Positions 47,276 through 58,800 of a DNA stretch of 64,000 bases are shown one piece after another (the first letter of the stretch is position 1; the number at the start of each line of letters is the position of its first letter). The position numbers and the translations under genes are program-made. Below the pieces are notes generated by a model. It searched no databases and had not been told where the DNA came from. It saw only the letters and a program-made list of their open reading frames with translations. Source of the DNA: Steromphala cineraria (taxonomy: Eukaryota > Mollusca > Gastropoda > Trochida > Trochidae); the NCBI GenBank assembly GCA_916613615.1, contig OU744724.1:29905452-29969451 (forward strand), given 5' to 3'.

Positions 47276-48492
47276 CAGACAGACAGACAGACAGACAGAG
47301 ACCGAGACCGATACAGACACAAAGAGAGTGAGAGAGAGAAAAAGAGAGAGAGAGAGAGAGAGAATGAGATAGAGAAATAGGAACATAAACAGGAGAGTTT
47401 TAGTATAATAAAACAAGTGTTCATTAAAACTTTGTCTGACGAAAACAACAATGTAAGATGAAAGCAGACATCAACTTACCCCTGGCTGACTGGAAGCTGC
47501 ACGTAATGAGAGGCAGGTCCCATATACGGGACCTATTCCCTCTCCTTCTTACCCTCACCATCCCGCTCCCGTCCCTCTCTCCTCTGGAAGCGGTCCATCC
47601 AGTCCTGAAGACAGCGGTCCTCCTCTGAGCGCTGTCTGCGCACCTCATTGCCGTTGGTCTCGGGGACGTAGCCGGGCAGGAAGAACTCGTGGACGTTATC
47701 TGTGACGGTCCTCTCGCCTCGGGCGGCTTTAGGTCGGGGTCGGCAGCTGGTCTGACTTCCTGAGGCTCCCTGGCTGGTGGAGGCCTCGAAGCGGCTGGAG
47801 TTGGATGTAGAGGCCACAGCATTATCAAAGCCAGAGGTGGATGCCGCAGCGAGATCCGAGCCCTGTGAGTCCTGAAACCCGAGCTGGTGGTGGGATCTGC
47901 GTGGACCCTTGGCGGCTTTAGGTCGCGGTCTCTGCGGTCTGGGTGCGTTGTCTGTGGGGACAGGACTTGCGACAGCAACTACGGGATCAAGGTTCACTGC
48001 TCCAGGCAGATTGAGGTCATCGTTAAAGGTGAGAACCTCTGGTAGAGTTGCTGTGTTTCTGCCCGGAGGTGCCAATGGTCTTCCTTCAACTGGATATTCG
48101 CCGAGTGAGCGCTGGCTGCCGAACCGTGGCTCAATATCCTGAGAGTCCTGAGACGTGGATGCTGAGATGGGGACCTCGACCGAGGACATGCGGCTGACCC
48201 GACTTCCGATGCTGACGCTATCCTTAGAGGAGCTCTTGCGCGGTGGCGACAGTTTTGGTGAACTTTCTGCTGGTTCGATGTCGCCTCCGCCTTGGGTGGA
48301 TTTGCCTCTCTTCAGGAAGCCGAAGCAGCTAAACAGTTCACATTTCGGAACATCCTTCCATACTCGACTTGACTTCCGTCGCTTCAGGAAACTGAAGCAA
48401 CTGAACAGTTCGGACGGCAGTATTTCTTTCCTTGTCCGGTCCGACTTTCCCCGCTTGAGGAAATCGAAGCAACTAAAAAGTTTGCACGGCAT
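35167..48492 (-). CDS. Ankyrin-repeat protein, ANKRD34/ANKRD63-like, five coding exons
   Basis: Predicted 740 residues. Exons in order: 48492-47553, 47496-47480 (17 nt), 46138-45935, 43317-43143, 36053-35167; all borders GT-AG, all phases fit. N-terminus: LFSCF(D/S/G)FLKR(G/R)KS repeated three times at exact 24-residue spacing (5, 29, 53), Cys-rich and basic, suggesting membrane attachment. Then a low-complexity Ser/Pro region with RPRPKAA(K/R)G twice (188, 251). The ankyrin block is at about 345-515: GHPLLIAACYTK, NRRDLKGQTALSHASELG, DFKGNTPLMHAAINGQ and FRRLGLKVDQMNDEGFTALL; the last resembles vertebrate ANKRD63. A basic, probably disordered tail follows. Function unknown; such proteins act as binding scaffolds. 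Donor 47559 instead of 47553 would shorten it by two residues. Two CRE-like sites lie just upstream. Confidence 0.85.
36054..43142. other. Ankyrin gene intron 4, no gene seen
   Basis: 7.1 kb of AT-rich DNA. One strong hairpin at 36197-36284. Short open frames (for example 38259-38441, 39195-39446) have no recognisable similarity and are not called. Confidence 0.5.
36197..36284. repeat. Hairpin-forming inverted repeat
   Basis: tgaaaaacattattc and gaataatgtttttca pair perfectly around a 7-base loop, and pairing goes on to arms of about 38 bp. It lies 150-230 bp upstream of exon 5 in the intron of the ankyrin gene. Confidence 0.75.
43143..43317 (-). CDS. Ankyrin gene exon 4
   Basis: Acceptor ttcatccattag; reads ASARLHMVNMLLDRDPEV and DLKGQTALSHASELGHL, ending FDFK plus one base before GTGTGT. 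Confidence 0.9.
43400..43870. repeat. Degenerate gattgatgaa-type simple repeat
   Basis: Long run of gattgatgaatgattggtga variants within intron 3 of the ankyrin gene. The open frame at 43408-43695 is an artefact of it. Confidence 0.8.
45935..46138 (-). CDS. Ankyrin gene exon 3
   Basis: Acceptor tgttttctcag; reads ESDLPVTNPKVMSGEERK, then LFQAVKEGRVKKSRIILEA and GHPLLIAACYTK; donor AAAG|GTAAGA, phase 0. First ankyrin units. Confidence 0.88.
46830..47372. repeat. (GA)n / (GACA)n microsatellite
   Basis: Dense GA and AGAC runs, longest at about 47147-47270, in intron 2 of the ankyrin gene, so a CU-rich tract in the transcript that starts about 110 nt behind the microexon donor. Open frames of Ser-Leu or Arg-Glu on either strand are artefacts. 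Confidence 0.95.
47480..47496 (-). CDS. Ankyrin gene microexon 2 (17 nt)
   Basis: cttccagtcagccaggg between acceptor attacgtgcag and donor gtaagt. It is needed: exon 1 ends in phase 1 and exon 3 starts in phase 0, and direct joining gives a stop within three codons. With it the protein reads ASSQPG across the junction. Confidence 0.75.
47553..48492 (-). CDS. Ankyrin gene exon 1
   Basis: Starts MPCKLFSCFDFLKRGKS. Donor GAGG|GTAAGA at 47552, phase 1; an alternative GATG|GTGAGG two codons earlier gives the same phase. Carries the 24-residue triplication at 48284-48492. Confidence 0.85.
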
Positions 48493-48568
48493 GTTTAGGT
48501 GATCATTGGCTGAGAACGAAGAGCAACCTAAGACATGACTCGACTGTTGTGAAGCACAATACTGTCTG

Positions 48569-48592
48569 TGACGTCGCGTGTTTGTGACGTCA
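48569..48592. promoter_or_regulatory. CRE-like promoter sites of the ankyrin gene
   Basis: Full palindrome TGACGTCA at 48585-48592 and TGACGTCG at 48569-48576, about 93-100 and 77-84 bp upstream of the start codon. Sites of this type bind CREB/ATF factors; use in this gene is inferred from position only. Confidence 0.5.
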
Positions 48593-51500
48593 TAGACACG
48601 ACGATGTGTTGACTTTTCACTCTAGATCTTTCAACTTTGAATTTTTACAAATATGTGAAATATAAAAGCATTTTGATTGAGAAATAATTCTCATGTGTTT
48701 AGATATCCAGTTTTGATTTCGACATTTTTTCAAATATTTATAAATGGCAGTGCAATTGTATTTCCAAAAAAGATGCGATTCAAATAAATAAACTTTTCAT
48801 TATTTTCCAATAATTAGAAACTGCAATTCTGTTTACGATAATTTCAGGTGTAAATTCAATATATAAACTAATAAAACAGAGGCTGTACGACACTAACAAA
48901 TCAAAACAATTAAAATTTGATGTAAAGCAAACTAATTTTTAAAACGCTGATAAAACTTTCTTGCTTTTTAATCAACAACTGATAAATTACCTTTTTAGGT
49001 TAAACTTCGATGTTTGTGTATTCTCCTATCAAAGAATAACAATGAAAATAAATGTACAACATACCAGATTTAAACTTGGGTGTAATTTATTTTGGTGTTC
49101 CAAATTGTGAATACGAGTTTTGTGTAATATTCTTGACTTTAAATTATGTTCACTGTTTGTCGTAAAACCTTACAAAAATATGTTTAAATTAAAAGACTAT
49201 AATTTATGAAATAGTTATTTAGTGAAAATCAAAAAGACGAAAAAAATAAGTGTCATGACAAAAGAATTTTTTTCTAAAGATGGTAATTTGTCAGGCCTAT
49301 CAAGCATAGGTATACGTAGGTGTACTGTATAGACAACTGATATAGACATTGATCATCAATCAGGCTGAATAATATATTTCATGAGACCAAATAAACATTA
49401 CGCAAAGAAAAATCAGATGTATAATATTAGTTTGATTTACACACTGTTAAAATAATTTGCACAAAGGAAGACAACCGTATGTTGTACTCTGTAAGTGCAA
49501 GTATTCGGCTTACTTTGTTCTCTTTGTCCCTGTTTAATACGTTTTCATATCTTGTACAAGACCAATAAGCAAATTCACAGCACATATTTCAAAGTTGATA
49601 AACTCTTTTGTTGAGTAGTCATTCGGACACATTAGCATATAAAATTTGTAAAAAGTAGCATTAAAAACGATTATTTTTGGACCTCTTGTAATATGCAGCG
49701 AAAGCATACTTAAGAAGCAAGGTATGATTTCAAGCTGCAATAGAATAACCAATGAGTTGCTTGCTTCAAAATTTTATTGGGTTTGTTAAAAGGCTACGTC
49801 CACTTTAGTAAGGTTGTAGCATTAGAGGAGACATATACGCTGATGTAGCAGGATGTTTAGTTATACAAAATCAAACCTCTCCATACATTCATGCTCGCAA
49901 TGTTCGCAATTTTCGCAATGTTCATATGTTGAGAGACCAAACATTATTGAGTGTGAATCTTTGACATCATGTTTGAGAAAGTGTAAACGTCTTATAATGA
50001 GGAAGACAAGAGTAATTCTATGGATGATCAACTTCTTTATTGGATGGTGGCGACGTTTCGGTATAGATTCTTATACCGTTTTCAAGCATATGGTGAACAA
50101 TGAGGAATACAGCAATTTATACAGTTTGGTATGATAATGAGAATCATTATAATGGGTCATTCATAATGTGAGGGGTAGTTCTCATAAAGAAGCGTGGTTT
50201 TTGTTCGAATATAGAGGCGTTTTTTATAGGTTGGTGTTTATTTTAATCACGAGTTAGCGTTCTAGTGAACCTCTACCTATCTCATACATACACTTCAATA
50301 CTTACTGCAATTTTTTTATTTATTTATTTATTTTTTTTTATTCCTCAAACCCTGTAACAATCAAAAACTCAGCAGCCAGGGGGCCAAGTCGACAGACATA
50401 ATTGAAATCAAATTCAGTCTGGGTTACAAGGAAGCCTTTTTTAAACAATAAAATACAGACAGAAGCTTTCACACACCATTCACACCAATACTAGTTCTTA
50501 CTGCAATATTTAGTCTCCAAAATATGGTGACATAATTTGGGCCCCTAAATTGTCGATTTTGGACGTTAAAGGTGGAACCGATACAGGAGGTCTAATGAAT
50601 GGAGATAATGAAACAGATATATATAACAGGACCAAGTTCCTGAAAGCTGAAAAGTACCTTGGTTAATTTCTAACCAACAGCTGCATGTGTATCGTCCCTT
50701 CACGAAACTCTTTTTGAGGCGACTGTTCTGCTACCTTTGGAACACGTACCTCGTACGTACGTTTCAGATTACAACTGTTTTGTTTTTCGAGTAAAAGATA
50801 TCAAATTGTCTCGAGGGTCAATATTTTGGGCCTTTGGATCAACGAATCAAAAACATGATCGTAAATGTGGAATGAAGCAACTAGTATTGATAGACGTTGT
50901 TGTTCTGGAGAAGATGATGGAAATTCCAACATGCAGTTTCTGTGAACTATATCAAGGGTAAATGTCACCGTCTTTCAAGTTACAATCCCGATGGCAAAGG
51001 ATTCTTTGCAAAAGAAGCCTTTTAGTTGAAGTGCAATTATATGTTTTGGTGTCGAAAATATGTGTTAGGATGAGGCATCTACTATAGTGACGTCGTGCCA
51101 AAAGTATTGCAAGATACATAATTTTTCCGTAGGGTCCAATGATATTTCAGTGTAGCATAAATCATTTTATTTGCCACATTTTGAAATATATTTTACTGAA
51201 AATGGACATTGCAATAGACTACCTACTCTGCAACACGTACACAATTTAAGACTTTGGATACAAAGTTTTTTAACGAAATGGTTAAAGATTCCTGGGGTAT
51301 GTATAATTTTTCTGCTGCTTACATAATGGTGGCAATAGGGGAAGGTGACACCACGGTAGATTTACCAAGACATAACTTTGACGTTTTCCAAACAATGATT
51401 AAAATTAATGAAAATTATGAACATGATTTCAAAGTGTTAGAGTACATACATGCTGAGTTTTATACAATCTCATTAAAAGGATATCTTAATTGCTTCACTA

Positions 51501-52510
51501 CGTTAAGCAGTGTAGCAAAAAAACCTATAAATATTTCACTTATATTATAGCTGGTGGAAGGTACATGTTACTATCAATAGTTTTGTATTCTCACTCCATC
51601 ATTCTTATATGATGGTTATGGTTGACTTGGGCTAAATGATGTACCAATATTCATCTTAAACCCCTCTTGTCTTGTCTTTGTATAAGCCTTTGTTGGATCA
51701 TGTGGTTGAAGCACAAAAGTTGAAAACATTAAACACACTTAAATGTCAATTTATTTATTTTCAATATTTTCATAATTTCACATATTTATGACAATTCAAA
51801 CATAATAAAAAAACAAAATATCTCCTTCACATATGGAATCCATTTAAAAAAACATACATCTTTCCAGGTTTCAAACAAAAAGCTCCATTATTCACAGCTT
51901 TTCTTCTCAATTCAACCTGCCAACATGCATCAAAATTAAAGAGCCACTCCGTGAGTTGTTTTGGGTCACATATGCCAATCTGACCTTCCTGTTGAAATGA
52001 CATAAATTTTTTGCAACTCAGTCATTTTTCTGAAGGAATGACAATGACATTAACAATGAACACTGAATCTCCTGAATAAGCTCTACCTTGATTTCGTCAA
52101 CTTACCAAAGTCTGACCTTCCTAGAGAAATGACATTAGTAATGAGCAACTCTTACACTTTTTTTCGTCATATTCTCAAGATGATTCAAATCCTAAGAAAT
52201 CAAAGAGTCAAAGCTTGCGGCAGAACAATCATTAACAATAATTACTATTTCATCATTGTGATCATTATAGATCAGGATCAAGAATTTTTTATTTTGTCTT
52301 AGTCTCAGCTTCTTGGAGAATAGTTATTAATAAAATCAATAAACATAATCAGGTTTTAGAATCGGTGATTCCTGTGGAGACCAGGTTTCCTAGAGTACAG
52401 TTAATGACAATAATCACTGAACCATGTGATCAGGATTAAGAATCACAAATTCTCTTGTAGTCCAATCTTTCCAGAGAACAGACATTAACAATAACCACTG
52501 TAGCACTGAT
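48593..52510. other. Intergenic DNA between ankyrin gene and POLR1C
   Basis: No gene recognised. Open frames at 50737-50961 and 51254-51550 (98 codons) show no known domain. It contains a MITE end (49812-49858) and repeat fragments near 50330-50500 and 51938-51980. The 3' UTR of POLR1C should lie at its right edge. Confidence 0.4.
49812..49858. mobile_element. Solitary MITE end
   Basis: ttgtagcattagaggagaca then acgctgatgtagcaggatgt is nearly identical to the right end of the MITE at 11740-12177; no partner end is nearby. Confidence 0.75.
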
Positions 52511-52750
52511 CTGACCAATCAGAACTTAGAGTTGGAGAATGGTTGATGTCCTAACCAATCAGGACATAGAGTTGGAGGATGGTAGGTGATCTGACCAATC
52601 AGGACTTTGAACTGGAGGCTGGTTGATGTCCTGACCAATCAGGACACAGAGTTGGAGGATGGTTGGAGATGTGACCAATCAGGACTTAGAGTTGGAGGAT
52701 GGTTGATGTCCTGACCAATCAGGAGTTAGACGTGGAGGCTGGTTGAGAGT
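52511..52750. repeat. 40-bp minisatellite overlapping the POLR1C 3' end
   Basis: Six units of exactly 40 bp, each starting ctgaccaatcagga or a close variant and holding gttggaggatggttgatg. The sixth unit (52711-52750) contains the POLR1C stop codon and its last ten codons. Confidence 0.93.
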
Positions 52751-52852
52751 CTGACAGCTCCTCCAGGAAGAGGTTGCACTTGCCGATGAGCACCTTCACG
52801 GCCTCCACCACCAGCAGGTCAGGGGGGAGAACTCCGGTACTCTCTACACTGA
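52719..52852 (-). CDS. POLR1C: POLR1C exon 11 with stop
   Basis: [19 protein letters not shown] and [15 protein letters not shown], then SQPASTSNS and TGA. The last part is encoded by the 40-bp repeat. Confidence 0.93.
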
Positions 52853-55800
52853 CTGCAACACAAGTTGTCAACTGTCACTTATACAATAAACATGGCCTGA
52901 GACATAGTGGGCAAATATGACTGAGCATGCCTAGACATTTGCTATTGTTTCAAAACTTTCTACAGATATGACAGTTCATCACTCACAATAATGATTTTTA
53001 TTTTCATGTAATGACTCTACGTTGCAAATAGAAAAGAAAATAACATTGTCATGAATAATGTTTTTTTCTATTTTGGTAAGATAGAGTAAGTATGCATGTA
53101 ACTTGTTGCAATGAATTCAACAGCAATGGTAGTGGGGAGTCTTTAAATTTTTTAGGGGTGTTGGTTAGGGAGATGTTGCTAGCCATTGTTTTTCTTAAAT
53201 GGCTTGAAAATGAAGAAGTTTGAATGCTAAATGATCATTGACAATTGTTTATCCAAACTTTTCTTTCAGACAGTTTTGTTTGTGTTACTGAAGCTCAAGA
53301 TAGTTCAAGTTGGGTATGTCATGATATACTCACAAATAAAATGATCTCTGACTTTATTGAGCTGTACTGCATCCTTCAGATCGTCATGTCTGAATACCTC
53401 CCGACTCCCTGCATCCCGACGAGCTTCCACTACCCTCGCACACTTCCTTCCTGAATAACAAGCACAAATACTCAGTCATGGCGTGGTGGTTGTGTGCTTC
53501 AATGACCCTGAGAGCTATCAGTTGGAGCTTACATGCTCCTGGAGTGTCACCCAAGCTGGACAGGTCGACAGGTAGAAGCCAGACTAAATTTGAGACGCTC
53601 TAAGGCCTGCCCTCTTTCTCTTACTATGCTTTTTTCCTTAAGTTCTCTCATCCTGTTGATCTTTAAAGTTTGATACTGCCAGCGACTGCAATAGTCATTC
53701 TGTTCCATATAACAATGACATCTTGGTTTAAATTAAAGAGATAATCCTTTAGGTAAAAACAATTTGTTCAGATATTAAATGCTTATAAATAATTTTTATG
53801 GCAATGACTAACATATATTTTTATCATTATATAATTATAGTATTAAATCCTAACATTATAGCAAATGCTCAACTCACCATTTTTGCGTACCAATTCTACA
53901 ACACCGGGGGAAAAACACTTCTGGAGACGTTCAGCCTGGTCATCAAACATTTGCTTCTTTAGATGGATCTCCGGTAAGAGGCGGTAGGAAGCGGTGGCTG
54001 TAAACAGGAATAATGTTAAACTAGTCACTTTATCACTTAACAAACAATAAGTACCTTATAAGGTGCATATAAATTATTGTTATATGTTTTTCGACATGTC
54101 CGACAACTGATCTGCATCCATATTTTTAATGATGGATATTGTTCTACATTTCCGTATTGCAATTTATTATATGAATGAGGGTGAGATACTCTGTTCTACC
54201 AGTGAAATAAACCATCTATCTGGCTACAGTGGCGATAACCTTTATCGTCACTCTGCTGAGTGGTTTAAACTTTATCACCACTCGAGTGACGTCAGGTTCA
54301 AGAGTTTGACGTCATGTAACAATGGTCTGACGTCATGAATTCTCATATGACATCACATTGTTACCGCGGTGACAGGCTCTTCCAAGCGGCCGCTCAACAT
54401 GAAATTGGACTTTTTTGATGAAATTAGAAGGATTTCATCATATAATAGAATATCTGTCAATTCTTGACAAATACCATGTTTATCTCATCTCGTGAGGTAG
54501 AAAAGTTAAATATTTTCACTCATGGCTGCTCCTCTCGTGAAATTATAAACTTTCTACCTCACTCAATGAGGTAAACATGGTATTAGTCAAGAAAAGACAG
54601 ATATCCTCTATATATTGCGATATGGAACTATACCTCAAAGGTAATAATACTCATGGCGCTTTGAGCATGCTTTGTCATGGATATATGCGCAGTACAATAA
54701 AGCTATTATTATTATTATTATCATTTTCGTATCATTACACCATATCCGATTACATATGGTATTGCGACCATCCCATAGCTTACACCTCTACTCGATAGCA
54801 ATCACACTGATATTGAACCTGGCAGATGTATGACAGCTGGATGACGCTGCATGTTATCCTGTTGTTCAAATCAAATATCAAAAAGACACAGCTGTTCAGC
54901 TGATTGACAAGATAACTTCACAGCAGGTTGTGTTATCATAGGTAAGGTATCTCAATAGGTTTGTGACCAAGTATTGTTCATATTCTCGAAAGACATAGAA
55001 ATGTCTCAATGAAATGACAAAACTTATAACATTTAAATACTTACCTTATGCTAGTGTATAATCCATATCTTACCGATTGAATTGATAGGAGGCTATCTAT
55101 CGATAGGGAAACAAATGTACACTCCAGAACAAACACAAAACTAGAAGAATACAAAACATCCCAAATATACGTCAGATTGAGAGCAATATTTGGGAAAGTG
55201 ATTATTCACTGTCATATGATGATTGGTCTGATTTCTATGTTGCCTTCTCCCTATTCACCATTGCAGATTTCAACCCCACGAACATGTTTAATTCAATATA
55301 TCGGTAAGATTCAATATGCACTTGCATAAGGTAAGGTAAATGAAAAACACTGCTAAACATAATGAAAAACTTACCAACAGGAGAAAATTTTGCATGGTCC
55401 TTTCCAAGTCCTTTCACACAATGCAACTTGAGATCCATCTCCTACAAGTAGACAAGAAGTACATATAGAAAATATTACATCTTTAAAGTTAAAGCAACTT
55501 GAATGCCCAACATCTCAAGTGAGCAAGTTATTGATTAATGGCGCTTGGGCAATATTTCAGCCATTAGCAGCATTCAATAATGCCTTATATAACAAGGCAA
55601 AAGTGAGCAAAGCTCACATACCCCCGCTGTAATTTCACCGCCATTATATAACGATGATAGATTTAAAAACATTCTTTCAGACATGTGAATGAATGATTAC
55701 TGTCATGGATTAAGGGAGAGGTTAAACAAAATAACAACTGAAGTCTAGAAGTTATAGTTTTAACATATATCCGCAGTAAATGGAAATCTCACATTTGGTA

Positions 55801-58800
55801 TATGAAGTTTCTAAGCTAAAGAGCTTCAAGTAATGCTCCGAAACAGAACAAAGTCAGAAATATTCATTGTAGGCCTAGAATTTCTAAATATTTTGGTACC
55901 TTGAAATTTAAACAACCAAAAGGCACATCTGCACCACAATGGTAATACCCATACTAAATTTGAAGTTTCTGAGTCAAATAGTTTGGAAGTTATGCGTGGA
56001 AACGGAACAAAGTCAGAAATTTGGCCTTTTTAGGTCAAAAATTTCAAAAAGTTTTGGTACCCTGAAATTCAAACCCCCAAAAGGCACATCTGCACCACAT
56101 CCATACCAAATATGAAGTTTCTAAGTCAAATAGTTTTCAAGTTATAAAAATAATTTACCGGTATATTAAAGATCAATCACTACTTACGTTGGTTATGGTG
56201 CACCGAATCGAGTCATTGTAGCCTTAATAACTACCACTACAGCTTTTAGAATTCCACAAAATCTTCCTGGTATCTTAGAAGTAGATGGACCGAAATTACC
56301 GGTATAATGCACTGCTAATATTTGTTAACAGAAATCTTGTTTTTTTACTCTACCATACAACATCATACCAGTTCAGTTTTGATAAAACAACATATTTTCA
56401 AAATGCAAGAATCAGATCAAAGGATGGACACACCATAATATTGAATAATTTCTTTCATTAACAAAAAAACTGCAGCTGACTGATAATATTACTTTGGGTA
56501 AACAAAAATTCAAAGGAAAGTATAAAGAGAGAGATTCCCACCTGTCCAGGTCTCAGTTTTGCTATGAGGATGTCGTCTACAACAGGTCGCAGGTCACCTG
56601 GTTTGAACTGGAACATAGTCACAAAATCACAACCATTTAGAAACATTAAAGAACCTATGGTTCAATGTTAAGCATTTTCTAAGCTTGAACTAAAAATCAA
56701 AACCAAAGAGGGAGATATATAATGAATTTGTATTATCAAACTAAGGGATAAATCTGCATGTACACTTTAGGCCGTCTTACGGAAAGGGTTTACACAAAGT
56801 TTACTGACATGATGAAAGTGTCCAAAAGGTATAAAGTAAAATCTAAACTTTAACGATGCTTCATTCAAACTTGCATTAGTATTGATAATTAACAAAGTAA
56901 TCAAAGAATATCCATATATATTGCATACTCACAATGGTTGCCTGATCCCCGATTGGAACCCACTTCATATATTCTGTAGTTACTGTAGAGTAAGAAATGA
57001 TTCACAATGAATAAACAACAACAAAAAGCTGCAGCATTAGGTACAATCTAAATAAACTTAGATCAACATATTTTATATTTCAAAAGTATGACCTAATATA
57101 AAACCTGTTGATCTAAATTTATTTAGATTGCATTAGGTACAAGGTTCTTCTTGTCTGAAATTACTTCTGTGCGCTCTTTTTTCCTGAGAGAATATGTAAA
57201 AGATGATAAGAACCTTTAGAAAAAAAGAATCCACAATCAAAATTGTATTTATATATTTATTACAGTAATAAGTGTAGAAGCAAACAAAAATCACTTACAT
57301 CCGCTTCCCAATTAGGTAAAACAAGATCAAAATATCAAAGAGAAGTGGTATAATAAGGATGAGGTAATAACTGATGAGGCTTGAAATCATGGGTTCAACT
57401 TGATAGACATGGTGTCTGTGATTGGTTGAAGCTTAGCAAGTTGAAGGTCGCTAAAAGGGGCATAGACATGACTCCTTTCCAAACAGTGATCAGATATTAG
57501 CAGAACAAGGAAACTGTTAGGAAGGATATATATAGGATATTATCGTGAATGCTGAAATCTAACACTTAGTAACAGTACGTGAAGGTTGCTTGAATATATT
57601 TTCAACTTCCCGTTGTATATTAATATATCTTTATATATTTTTCAACTTCTTTTGGTATATTTTCATTAAAAACAACAACACAACAAAAGTATTTCAGTTC
57701 AATATAGAAATGACCTCAATGATTGTGCATGTTGCTTCCTGTGTAAACATCGACTCGCTAACTCGCTGGGCTGACGATACTCGTGCTTGATCTCTTGATT
57801 TTTTTCATCTGCATCATATAATTCAGGTATAGACTGACCTCTTAATTTCTGGTGTCAAATTCTCTGCTTATACCCGGTCATATACGGTAAAATGTTTAAG
57901 ACACTAGTGGCTTAAAATTAGTATTTCCTGAGCAAGAGCAAGGGAAATACTGATATTTAAGCACGAGTGTAGTAAACATAGCGTGTCATGGGCAGACACA
58001 CCGCCACCGGCCCGTATAGATTGTGACATCATAGGTGAACCATGACGTCAAAGCATTGTTTATAACGTGACGTCACAATGAAAAAGTGATATTTGGCCCT
58101 AGGGCAACATATGAAAAGTATGCACCTTGATATGACTGCCCTCATAGGTAATAAGATACTTTATGAGCTTGATCAACTTGCATGGACTTACTTTTATAGT
58201 CCTTGTACATCTCATCAGGGTCAGTTGCATCTTTACTCTGTGGTTTCTTTGTACACTTGACCTTCAGCTGGAACTCCACTGTGTCCTGGGCTGAACCCTC
58301 AGTCTCCCCTACACAACATAAAGTACTGTGCAAATATTCAAGTTACTGATTTTTTATAATTAAAAAAAGTTGTTAAGACATTTCCATAACTGTCGACTTC
58401 ATATCAATATAATATAGCAAGTTCTCTACAAGGAATAAATCATTTCTAAAATGTGCCGCCTTTCTGCAAATATTTACAGCTTTCTGCAGCTGAACTTCAT
58501 TGTCAAAACAAACAACAAATATTGTCTTATTACAGATTAATGATTAATAGTGGTACAAGGAAGTTAATGAAATTACTGGTGTTACATATTATATATGTTG
58601 TGTTTATAGTGTTTTGGGAATAAGGTTTTGAAAATTCAACCAGTCCTTTTCAAAATCTGACAAACCCGGCAACGAATACATACTAAGTTTTTCTAGCCAG
58701 AAGGTCTTGCTAGTAAATTTTTCAACTTGCCCAATCCTAATAAACTGTAAACAACAGGCAGTTTTAAAGGGGCAGTAGCATGTTTTTTGATAATTTTATA

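Noticed and set aside
46655..47451. Long Ser-Leu-rich and Arg-Glu-rich open frames on both strands
   Set aside because: Pure translation of the (GA)n/(GACA)n microsatellite inside an intron of the ankyrin gene.
51254..51550. 98-codon open frame
   Set aside because: No recognisable family, no splice context, AT-rich; could be chance. Not called as a gene.
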